A stretch of DNA of 19,790 nt from Comamonadaceae bacterium (GTDB lineage: Bacteria > Pseudomonadota > Gammaproteobacteria > Burkholderiales > Burkholderiaceae_C), in NCBI GenBank assembly GCA_947469815.1, contig CANIRI010000008.1:1-19790 (forward strand). Direction: 5' to 3'. The translations under genes were made by a program, and so were the position numbers. Below, piece by piece: positions 15,803-19,790 of the stretch. Numbering within the stretch: position 1 is the first letter of the stretch; the number at the start of each line of letters is the position of its first letter. The notes under the pieces are model-generated. The model saw nothing but the letters and a program-made list of their open reading frames with translations. It did not search any database and had not been told where the DNA came from.

Positions 15803-16349
15803 GCAGCACGCCTTTTTCACGCCTCAGGAATATGCTGGAGCAAAGATCAAGGTAAATCTGCCCCAGTTGGTAGCATCCCTCAAGGTATTCCTTCGAGACG
15901 ATGTCGGTCTTCAGGAGTCGGTCCCACTGAAAGTTGGCCAGTGCTTTAAAGAAAATTCCGGGGCGATGCACTACTTTCAGACCAGCCTCGACGGCATCAT
16001 GCTCCAGCACGTGTGTCAGCACAATGTTGTCATAGCGTCTCGGCAATGCTGCACTCTCGAATGTCGATTGAATAAATTGAATCTTACGGCCAAGTACCTT
16101 CTTCGCGGCTTCGGTCGCTACATCAAATGCTTCGACGCAGGGGATGTCGTCAAAATGGGGCAGGAATCGGCGCGTGAAATCCCCCGTGTAACTGCCAAGC
16201 TCGAGAAGGCTGCCGTTTCTGTAGAACGGCTCAAAAGAGTGAATCATGAAGGGATGCATCACATCAAAATCAAAGCTATAGGCGTATTTTTCGTTGACCG
16301 CGTTTTTCATATCGCTTAGTTCAAGGTCGTAGTTTCTGGGCCCGGGCAT
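15795..16349 (-). CDS. Class I methyltransferase with apparent internal deletion
   Basis: A 184-residue protein. SLLELGSYTGDFTRRF (about 47-62) is motif I, CVEAFDVA the next strand, and YDNIVLTHVLEH (106-117) the strand-4 region. Normally about 60 residues with the substrate-binding strand and CPN-type motif follow. Here residue 118 onward reads DAVEAGLKVVHRPGIFFKALANFQ, which looks like the C-terminal part of the family; the end, CYQLGQIYLDLCSSIFLRREKG, is intact. I infer an in-frame internal deletion at about 15998/15999. The ATG at 16349 has GGGAGAAGG upstream. The reading frame is open, but the product may be inactive. It overlaps the next methyltransferase gene by 8 bp. Confidence 0.7.
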   Translation of the reverse strand: MPGPRNYDLELSDMKNAVNEKYAYSFDFDVMHPFMIHSFEPFYRNGSLLELGSYTGDFTRRFLPHFDDIPCVEAFDVATEAAKKVLGRKIQFIQSTFESAALPRRYDNIVLTHVLEHDAVEAGLKVVHRPGIFFKALANFQWDRLLKTDIVSKEYLEGCYQLGQIYLDLCSSIFLRREKGVLRG

Positions 16350-16366
16350 GGCTTGCCTTCTCCCAG

Positions 16367-16443
16367 TTAAGCTTCAAGCACAGCCAGACCGAAGCCGTTC
16401 CGGCCAAACTGATTGCCGTTGTAGATTAGGTAGACGTTGCTGT
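16367..16443 (-). pseudogene. C-terminal remnant of an unrecognised gene
   Basis: The minus strand reads IDSNVYLIYNGNQFGRNGFG then LAVLEA and a TAA stop at 16369-16367, 17 bp before the next gene's ATG and beyond its ribosome site. This spacing is what an upstream operon gene would have. The coding appearance ends where the repeat block beginning at 16444 starts, so the body of the gene seems to have been lost when the repeat arrived. I do not recognise the family. Confidence 0.4.
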
Positions 16444-16527
16444 CAATCAGGCATAAGCATCGCCGTCGCTTTTCTCAATACTGCCCCGGATTACGGCCTG
16501 CGGCCTGCATCCGGGCTACGAACCCCG
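16444..16527 (-). repeat. REP element with 32-bp arm, copy 1
   Basis: A 32-bp arm (16444-16475) matches 17846-17877 exactly. A CCCCGGATT...CATCCGGGCTAC REP in inverted orientation (about 16484-16519) and GAACCCC follow it. The whole block of about 84 bp recurs at 17846-17931 and, in part, at 19635-19695. It truncates the remnant gene to its left. Confidence 0.8.
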
Positions 16528-16539
16528 ACGCCCGCCTTT

Positions 16540-16600
16540 GTAGCCCGGATGGAGCAACGCGCGCCCTGCAAGAAGTCCCCTTGGGGGGGGAAATCCGGGA
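16540..16600 (+). repeat. GTAG-headed REP, degenerate tail
   Basis: GTAGCCCGGATGGAGCAACG begins at 16540 and is followed by AAGTCCCCTTGGGGG and AAATCCGGG (to 16600). This is the plus-orientation partner of the preceding inverted copy, with a diverged centre. It ends just before the stop of the orphan antitoxin gene at 16614. Confidence 0.7.
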
Positions 16601-16613
16601 AGAAACCCATGCA

Positions 16614-16988
16614 CTACGCCGCACTCAGCTCATCCGGCTGTCGAATCAGACTCTCTGCGGGAATATCCAGCCCATGATGGAGCTTCCAGATCATCTTCAG
16701 GGTCAACGGGCGCTTATGGTTAAGGATTTCGTAAACCCGGTTTAAGCGACCGATCATCGGCTTTAAATCCTTGGGGGTCAGGCCCTTTTGCTCCATCTGG
16801 AATTTGATGGCCTCTACCGGATCGGGCAGTTCAAGCGGAAAGTGCTTCCTCTCGTAGGCCTCAATCAGCGTCACCAATACGTCAAGGCGTTCACCATCAG
16901 CGGTATTCGCTTTAGCGCCCATCAGCGCCTCGACATCCTTCAACGCCGCACGATAGTCAGCCTTGGTCTTGATCGGTTTGATATTCAT
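16614..16988 (-). CDS. HigA-type HTH antitoxin (COG5499-like), orphan
   Basis: A 124-residue cytoplasmic protein. MNIKPIKTKADYRAALKDVE and the ERLDVLVTLIEAYE helix are typical of the long HigA antitoxins. The C-terminal HTH is KFQMEQKGLTPKDLKPMIG with RLNRVYEILNHKRPLTLKMI. These normally follow a RelE-like HigB toxin, but no toxin frame is found upstream on this strand; the next gene is the divergent higBA pair 144 bp away. The ATG at 16988 is chosen because the family begins MxIKPIxTxxDY; an in-frame extension to 17048 looks non-coding. Possible roles are an anti-addiction or regulatory antitoxin, or a decayed TA remnant. Confidence 0.82.
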   Translation of the reverse strand: MNIKPIKTKADYRAALKDVEALMGAKANTADGERLDVLVTLIEAYERKHFPLELPDPVEAIKFQMEQKGLTPKDLKPMIGRLNRVYEILNHKRPLTLKMIWKLHHGLDIPAESLIRQPDELSAA

Positions 16989-17072
16989 CGTGTTGTCTCT
17001 TTCAAAAACCCTGAGCGTCCGACTATCGTCTTGGGATTGACTATTCAAGGATTACACTCGTTGCCGCCATCC

Positions 17073-17101
17073 TTGACATTGTAATCTACCCAATTACAAT
17101 G
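17073..17101 (+). promoter_or_regulatory. Promoter of higBA overlapped by an inverted repeat
   Basis: TTGACA (17073-17078), a 16-bp spacer and TACAAT (17095-17100) form a near-consensus sigma70 promoter ahead of the GTG at 17133. The half-sites CATTGTAAT (17077-17085) and ATTACAATG (17093-17101) form a perfect 9-bp dyad with a 7-bp spacer, covering the spacer and the -10. Binding by the HigA antitoxin would block RNA polymerase, the usual type II TA autoregulation; the binding itself is inferred. Confidence 0.75.
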
Positions 17102-17132
17102 CGTAAGTAATGCACCACCATACAATCCGATC

Positions 17133-17411
17133 GTGATTCGCAACTTTCGCCACAAAGGGCTGGAGCGGTATTTCGCGAAGAGCGACCGGAGCGGCATCGA
17201 TGCCAGGCAAGCCGACCGCATCCGCCGGATTCTAGACCTACTGGATGCGGCGGCGGCACCCGCAGATATGGACCTGCCGGGATACCGCTTCCACAGCCTC
17301 AAGGGCGACCGCAAAGGCGCCTACGCGGTATCAGTATCCGGAAACTGGCGGATCACCTTCCGGTTTGAACGGGGCGATGCTGTAGACGTGAATTTGGAGG
17401 ATTACCACTGA
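17133..17411 (+). CDS. higB: HigB/GraT-family toxin (RelE/ParE fold)
   Basis: A 92-residue protein, normal length for HigB toxins, which in this family are ribosome-dependent mRNA endonucleases. It starts VIRNFRHKGLERYFAKSD from GTG, followed by IDARQADRIRRILDLLDAA, LPGYRFHSLKGDRKGAYAVSVSGNWRITFRF and the ending VDVNLEDYH. The WRITFRF and EDYH blocks and the basic residues preceding them are hallmarks of the GraT/HigB group. The toxin comes first and overlaps the antitoxin by one base (TGATG), typical of higBA. Transcription comes from the TTGACA/TACAAT promoter just upstream. Confidence 0.93.
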   Translation: MIRNFRHKGLERYFAKSDRSGIDARQADRIRRILDLLDAAAAPADMDLPGYRFHSLKGDRKGAYAVSVSGNWRITFRFERGDAVDVNLEDYH

Positions 17412-17713
17412 TGAAGACCATGCGAGATCCGAAGAGAAAACCCACCCACCCGGGCGAGGTGTTGCGTGCGGACGTGCTGCCCGGCCTGGATATGTCCCAG
17501 ACTGAGTTTGCGAAACGGCTCGGCGTGAGTCGGCTGTCCGTGTCTGAACTTTTGCTCGAAAAACGGGGGCTCTCCCCTGACATGGCCATCCGCATTGGCA
17601 AGCTGACCAACACCACGCCGGAGAGCTGGCTGCGGATGCAGCAAGCCTTGGACCTGTGGGAGTTGGAGAGGGACAGCAAGCGCTATCGGGATATAGAGCC
17701 GGTGGCGGTATAA
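17411..17713 (+). CDS. higA: HigA/GraA-family antitoxin
   Basis: A 100-residue HTH_3 protein. It has RKPTHPGEVLRADVLPGLDM, then the helix-turn-helix SQTEFAKRLGVSRLSVSELL, and TNTTPESWLRMQQALDLWE, all diagnostic of the HigA addiction-module antitoxin family. It neutralises the adjacent toxin and probably represses the operon through the dyad at 17077-17101. The C terminus (RYRDIEPVAV) is intact. The stop is followed by a REP array. Confidence 0.95.
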   Translation: MKTMRDPKRKPTHPGEVLRADVLPGLDMSQTEFAKRLGVSRLSVSELLLEKRGLSPDMAIRIGKLTNTTPESWLRMQQALDLWELERDSKRYRDIEPVAV

Positions 17714-17745
17714 CCGATCGATCCCGATTCCGGTCCTGAGCCCTT

Positions 17746-17800
17746 GTAGCCCGGATGCAGCGCGCCTTTGTAGCCCGGATGAAGCGAAGCGAAATCCGGG
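17746..17800 (+). repeat. Two tandem GTAG-headed REP elements
   Basis: The first, GTAGCCCGGATGCAGC, begins at 17746 and is short. The second, GTAGCCCGGATGAAGCGAAG, begins at 17770 and continues to AATCCGGG (17793-17800). They lie directly after higA and start a 300-bp repeat array without coding potential that extends to about 18050. Confidence 0.85.
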
Positions 17801-17845
17801 GGAAGTCACCTTGGGTGGAAATCCGGGGGAAGTCACCTTGGGTGG
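17792..17845 (+). repeat. Perfect 27-bp tandem duplication
   Basis: A 27-bp unit beginning AAATCCGGGGGAAGTCACC is present twice in exact tandem (17792-17818 and 17819-17845). A near-identical inverted copy of its GGAAGTCACC(T/C)TGGGTGG part lies at about 18011-18029. Exact identity suggests recent duplication by slippage or recombination. Confidence 0.9.
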
Positions 17846-17931
17846 CAATCAGGCATAAGCATCGCCGTCGCTTTTCTTAACACCCACCCCGGATTCCCGG
17901 CCTGCGGCCTTCATCCGGGCTACGAACCCCG
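17846..17931 (-). repeat. REP element with 32-bp arm, copy 2
   Basis: The arm 17846-17877 is identical over 32 bases to 16444-16475. It is followed by ACCCCGGATTCCCGGCCTGC and CATCCGGGCTACGAACCCC, an inverted REP. Together with the plus-strand copies on each side this makes a BIME-like mosaic between higBA and the relE-like pair. Confidence 0.85.
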
Positions 17932-17947
17932 CGCCATAACCGCCCTT

Positions 17948-18055
17948 GTAGCCCGGATGAAGCAACGCGGAATCCGGGGGCTGTCCCCTTAGGCGACGGC
18001 CTTTGGCCTGCCACCCAGGGTGACTTCCTTCGGGGCGCCTCCGGGTTACAAAATC
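17948..18055 (+). repeat. GTAG-headed REP and degenerate inverted tail
   Basis: GTAGCCCGGATGAAGCAACG starts at 17948 and closes with GGAATCCGGGGG by about 17980. Downstream to about 18055 are an inverted partial copy of the 27-bp unit (about 18011-18029) and a degenerate CTCCGGGTTAC resembling an inverted REP head. No gene is visible before the antitoxin stop at 18084. Confidence 0.65.
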
Positions 18056-18083
18056 TGCTGAACCAAATGAAATGGCCAGCGCA

Positions 18084-18398
18084 CTACGCAACGATCTCCA
18101 GGCCCCGCTTCTGCACCAAGTGGAGCAGTTTGAGTGCGGTCCCGGTCGGCCGCTTTTGACCGATTTCCCACTTCTGCACCGTCGATACGCTGGTATTGAG
18201 TAGCGCTGCAAAGACCGCTTGGCTCACGTTTGAGGTTTCACGGATTTTCTTGATCTTACGGGGTGACAACGGTTCAATCGGCGGCAAACACAACCGATCG
18301 AATTCGCGCAGGGTGACCTGATCCATCACGCCCGCGGCATGTAGCCCCTGGGCCGTCTCACGCACGGCCTCAAGAATTGCTGATTTTGTCTTCCTCAT
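18084..18398 (-). CDS. HTH antitoxin of a RelE-like TA pair
   Basis: A 104-residue XRE-family protein. The N-terminal helix is AILEAVRETAQGLHAAG. The HTH is at about 48-95: LSPRKIKKIRETSNVSQAVF, AALLNTSVSTVQKWEIGQKR, PTGTALKLLHLV. The SVSTVQKWE..K.PTG block is typical of NadS/YiaG-like antitoxins. An excellent ribosome site GGAGGT lies 7-8 bases before the ATG, inside the toxin gene; the 29-bp overlap with the toxin shows translational linkage. It likely neutralises the upstream toxin and binds the palindrome at 18786-18806. Confidence 0.9.
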   Translation of the reverse strand: MRKTKSAILEAVRETAQGLHAAGVMDQVTLREFDRLCLPPIEPLSPRKIKKIRETSNVSQAVFAALLNTSVSTVQKWEIGQKRPTGTALKLLHLVQKRGLEIVA

Positions 18399-18765
18399 CG
18401 CAATTTACCTCCATCAATTCACCGGCACCTTGTGCCTTGGCTAACGCCTGAGGCGTCTGCAATAATAAATACGCGGCAAGTTTCTTCAAGGCATCTTCCT
18501 CGTCCTTGTCGATGTTGCTGCGTTCGTTTTTGGGAAAACCAAACACGAAAAACCACCGGTTTCCCTTGTTGGTCGCCACCAGCGTACGAAATCCGCCCCT
18601 TTTACCTTGACCTTGGCGGGCAATCCGTTTTTTCAGTAGCCCGCCACCCAAATCTGCTTCATAAAGTCCAGCCGCCATTTCGCGGACCGCTTCGCAGAGG
18701 GCGCGCGTGCTCAGGTTTTGTTTTCTGGCCCAACGGTCAAACCAGAGGGTTTTGTATATCGCCAT
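18370..18765 (-). CDS. RelE-like toxin (PF06296/DUF1044 type)
   Basis: A 131-residue protein. The N-terminal part, IYKTLWFDRWARKQNLSTRA, is followed by the family core GGLLKKRIARQGQGKRGGFR, TLVATNKGNRWFFVFGFPKN and ERSNIDKDEEDALKKLAAYL. The core GK.GGFRTL and FGF.KNER blocks identify the RelE-like family that partners XRE antitoxins. It is slightly longer than usual through a C-terminal acidic tail (VNCDEEDKISNS), which is the part overlapping the antitoxin. GAGGAAG lies 7 bases before the ATG. A 21-bp palindrome sits 20 bp upstream. Likely an mRNA interferase, by family. Confidence 0.9.
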   Translation of the reverse strand: MAIYKTLWFDRWARKQNLSTRALCEAVREMAAGLYEADLGGGLLKKRIARQGQGKRGGFRTLVATNKGNRWFFVFGFPKNERSNIDKDEEDALKKLAAYLLLQTPQALAKAQGAGELMEVNCDEEDKISNS

Positions 18766-18785
18766 GCCTGTCTTCCTCGGCTACT

Positions 18786-18806
18786 CTATAGCACTAAGTG
18801 CTATAG
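18786..18806. promoter_or_regulatory. 21-bp palindromic operator of the RelE-like TA pair
   Basis: CTATAGCACT (18786-18795) and AGTGCTATAG (18797-18806) are exact complements around one central base. The site lies 20 bp before the toxin ATG, where type II antitoxins normally bind to autoregulate. Such a long perfect dyad is unlikely by chance. Confidence 0.75.
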
Positions 18807-18888
18807 ATTGCAAGCGCAAAGCTTGAACACATTGCCCTACCCATTTTGGCGCGTTTCGTCGCCTGGCACCCGCGGTTTGCTTGGCAAA

Positions 18889-18903
18889 AAAGGCTTGGCC
18901 TTT
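18889..18903. repeat. Small hairpin between the two TA modules
   Basis: AAAGGC-TTG-GCCTTT is a 6-bp perfect stem with three-base loop. On the minus strand the stem is followed by a T-run, giving a weak terminator shape, but no minus-strand gene ends here. The surrounding 18807-18905 shows nothing else recognisable. Confidence 0.3.
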
Positions 18904-18916
18904 AATTGACAAAAGT

Positions 18917-18927
18917 AGTTCATTGAA
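18917..18927. promoter_or_regulatory. Short palindrome upstream of brnT remnant
   Basis: GTTCA-T-TGAAC is a perfect 5-bp dyad, 12 bp before the ATG of the brnT remnant and just after a TTGACA hexamer (18906-18911). No good -10 sits at the right spacing. It may be the antitoxin operator; five base pairs is weak evidence. Confidence 0.3.
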
Positions 18928-18939
18928 CCACTCTAAACC

Positions 18940-19235
18940 ATGAAGTTCGAATAGGACCCGACTAAAAGTGATGCCTGCTTTTCGCAAAGAGGATTCGATT
19001 TTGCCTACGTCCTTTTGCCTACGTCATTCACGCCTTCCTCGATGCCAATCGCCTGATTAAACAAGATCACCGTTGGGACTATGGCGAAGATCGATATCAG
19101 ATGCTGGGGCAGATCGACGCTCGTTTGTTCTTTGTGACGTACACCGTGCGCAGTTCCGTGATTCGAATCATCTCAGCCCGTAAAGCCAATCAACGAGAGG
19201 TAAAGGAATATGAAGACCATTCGCGTGAAGCTTGA
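18940..19235 (+). pseudogene. brnT: BrnT-family toxin gene with amber codon and 14-bp duplication
   Basis: From ATG at 18940 the frame reads MKFE, TAG (18952-18954), then DPTKSDACFSQRGFDFAYV. BrnT proteins commonly open with E/Y-W-D-P-x-K, so TAG most likely replaces TGG (Trp). At 18999-19026 a stretch of 13 bases (TTTTGCCTACGTC) occurs twice with a 14-bp period, shifting the frame. After it the sequence continues as VIHAFLDANRLIKQDHRWDY, GEDRYQMLGQIDARLFFVTY and SSVIRIISARKANQREVKEY, the diagnostic BrnT C-terminal half. Repairing both lesions gives about 93 residues, the family length. The stop at 19235 overlaps the antitoxin start, as in intact pairs. A TTGACA at 18906 may be the old -35. 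Confidence 0.85.
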
Positions 19236-19545
19236 TCCAGTTCGTATTGGAAAGTCAGCCAAGGGCAGAGCCAATCTGCGGATGCTCGATGCCACGACAG
19301 ATGCTGACATTCTGATGCAGCAAAAAACTGACGATGCCGAGGCCCTGCAGGATGCCGCCAAATTCGCGCGAAGGGTGCGCAAACGACTGGGTTTGACCCA
19401 ATTGGAATTCTCTCAGCGGATCGATGTCTCGCTCGATACCATTCGTAATTGGGAACAAGGCAAGCGTTGCCCGACAGGGGCCGCCAAGGCGCTTCTTAAA
19501 ATACTGGATAAGGCCCCTGAGTCTGCGTTGTTGGCGCTGAGTTAA
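19210..19545 (+). CDS. HTH antitoxin paired with the broken BrnT
   Basis: A 111-residue protein. The N-terminal part (MKTIRVKLDPVRIGKSAKGR and NLRMLDATTDADI) is the toxin-binding/linker region. A C-terminal XRE helix-turn-helix follows: RVRKRLGLTQLEFSQRIDVS, LDTIRNWEQGKRCPTGAAKA, LLKILDKAP. Most BrnT toxins pair with ribbon-helix-helix BrnA; this is the HTH type. The ATG overlaps the brnT frame by 26 bp and AGAGGTAAAGG precedes it as ribosome site. The reading frame is intact although the toxin gene is broken, so it may survive as a free regulator or antidote. Confidence 0.88.
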   Translation: MKTIRVKLDPVRIGKSAKGRANLRMLDATTDADILMQQKTDDAEALQDAAKFARRVRKRLGLTQLEFSQRIDVSLDTIRNWEQGKRCPTGAAKALLKILDKAPESALLALS

Positions 19546-19575
19546 GCCTCGCGGCTCAGATAAAGCAAAGCCCCC

Positions 19576-19687
19576 GTAGCCCGGATGCCCGCACTGGTAG
19601 CCCGGATGTAATCCGGGGAGAAGCACCGCGATCATTTTTCTCAACACCCACCCCGGATTCCCGGCCTTCGGCCTTCATCCGGGCTAC
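19576..19687. repeat. REP cluster after the BrnT-type antitoxin
   Basis: Plus-orientation heads GTAGCCCGGATG lie at 19576 (short) and 19597 (ending TAATCCGGGG). An inverted partner lies at about 19650-19687 (CCCCGGATTCCCGG to CATCCGGGCTAC). The segment 19635-19695 resembles the right part of the blocks at 16444 and 17846. The arrangement again forms a BIME-like pair immediately after a gene stop. Confidence 0.85.
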
Positions 19688-19715
19688 GAACCCCGATGAC
19701 CTTGCCACGGTTTCA

Positions 19716-19750
19716 CGTTCATCAGATTGCAGGTAAATGGAAGATGAACG
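19716..19750. promoter_or_regulatory. Inverted repeat before the right-edge gene
   Basis: CGTTCATC (19716-19723) and GATGAACG (19743-19750) are perfect 8-bp complements with 19 bases between, ending just ahead of the ribosome site of the next gene. It could be an operator or a 5' UTR stem. Confidence 0.4.
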
Positions 19751-19759
19751 GAGGACGTG

Positions 19760-19790
19760 ATGAGCAAGAGGGAATTGGTTCCAAACCGGC
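19760..19790 (+). CDS. Start of an unidentified gene, cut by window edge
   Basis: ATG at 19760 follows GGAGG at good spacing and opens the frame MSKRELVPNR before the window ends. Ten residues are too few to name a family. The strong ribosome site and the inverted repeat upstream support a real start. Confidence 0.5.
   Translation, partial: MSKRELVPNR

Noticed and set aside
17402..17848. Minus-strand open frame over higA and the REP array.
   Set aside because: It mirrors higA and then translates repeat sequence; no coding signature of its own.
18781..18987. 68-codon minus-strand frame between the RelE-like pair and the brnT remnant.
   Set aside because: It lies over the palindromic operator and opposite the brnT start; no family resemblance.
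1..19790. CRISPR arrays, tRNA or rRNA genes, and complete IS elements.
   Set aside because: I looked for regular repeat-spacer patterns, cloverleaf-like segments and transposase motifs and found none; the repeats present are REP-type with irregular spacing.

Overview
The window looks like a chromosomal surface-polysaccharide (EPS, capsule or O-antigen) locus of a Gram-negative proteobacterium, followed by an accessory region of toxin-antitoxin genes and repeats. Gammaproteobacteria seem most likely and betaproteobacteria are possible. This rests on an outer-membrane SLBB export protein with a Sec signal, a Wzz-type co-polymerase, an EPS-associated MarR-type regulator, and many intergenic GTAG-headed REP elements. 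I could not assign a genus.

Polysaccharide locus (1 to about 14.2 kb, all on the minus strand, so read it from high to low coordinates). An SLBB/Wza-like export protein (14171-11382) and a Wzz-like chain-length protein (11208-10036) form the first unit, closed by an intrinsic terminator (9962-10001). A second unit opens with the EPS regulator (9883-9506). It continues with tightly coupled sugar-nucleotide genes: UDP-glucose dehydrogenase, a UDP-glucuronate 4-epimerase type protein, and a TviB/WbpA-type UDP-HexNAc 6-dehydrogenase. Then come a methyltransferase, a PglK/MsbA-like ABC flippase, PseB (UDP-GlcNAc 4,6-dehydratase), a small methyltransferase, an aldo/keto reductase, and an SpsF-type cytidylyltransferase cut by the window edge. 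Together these predict an acidic polymer built from hexuronic and N-acetylhexosaminuronic acids plus a nonulosonic (pseudaminic-like) sugar. No glycosyltransferase, polymerase or Wzx is visible, so the locus must continue leftward or be completed elsewhere. The left 1.9 kb is clearly more AT-rich than the rest, which suggests a separately acquired cassette.

Degraded zone (14.2-16.6 kb). This holds a truncated RBBP9/YdeN-type hydrolase remnant, short imperfect direct repeats, a two-gene minus-strand unit of methyltransferases (one apparently with an internal deletion, one with an unusual N-terminal domain), a short orphan C-terminal gene remnant, and REP elements.

Toxin-antitoxin zone (16.6-19.6 kb). 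This holds an orphan HigA-type antitoxin, a divergent HigBA (GraTA-like) pair under a near-consensus promoter embedded in an inverted repeat, and a RelE-like toxin with an HTH antitoxin behind a 21-bp palindrome. Last is a BrnT-type toxin gene with two apparent lesions (an amber codon and a 14-bp tandem duplication) next to an intact HTH antitoxin. About fourteen GTAG-headed REP copies lie between and at the ends of these genes; I saw none inside the biosynthetic genes. A new gene begins at the right edge.
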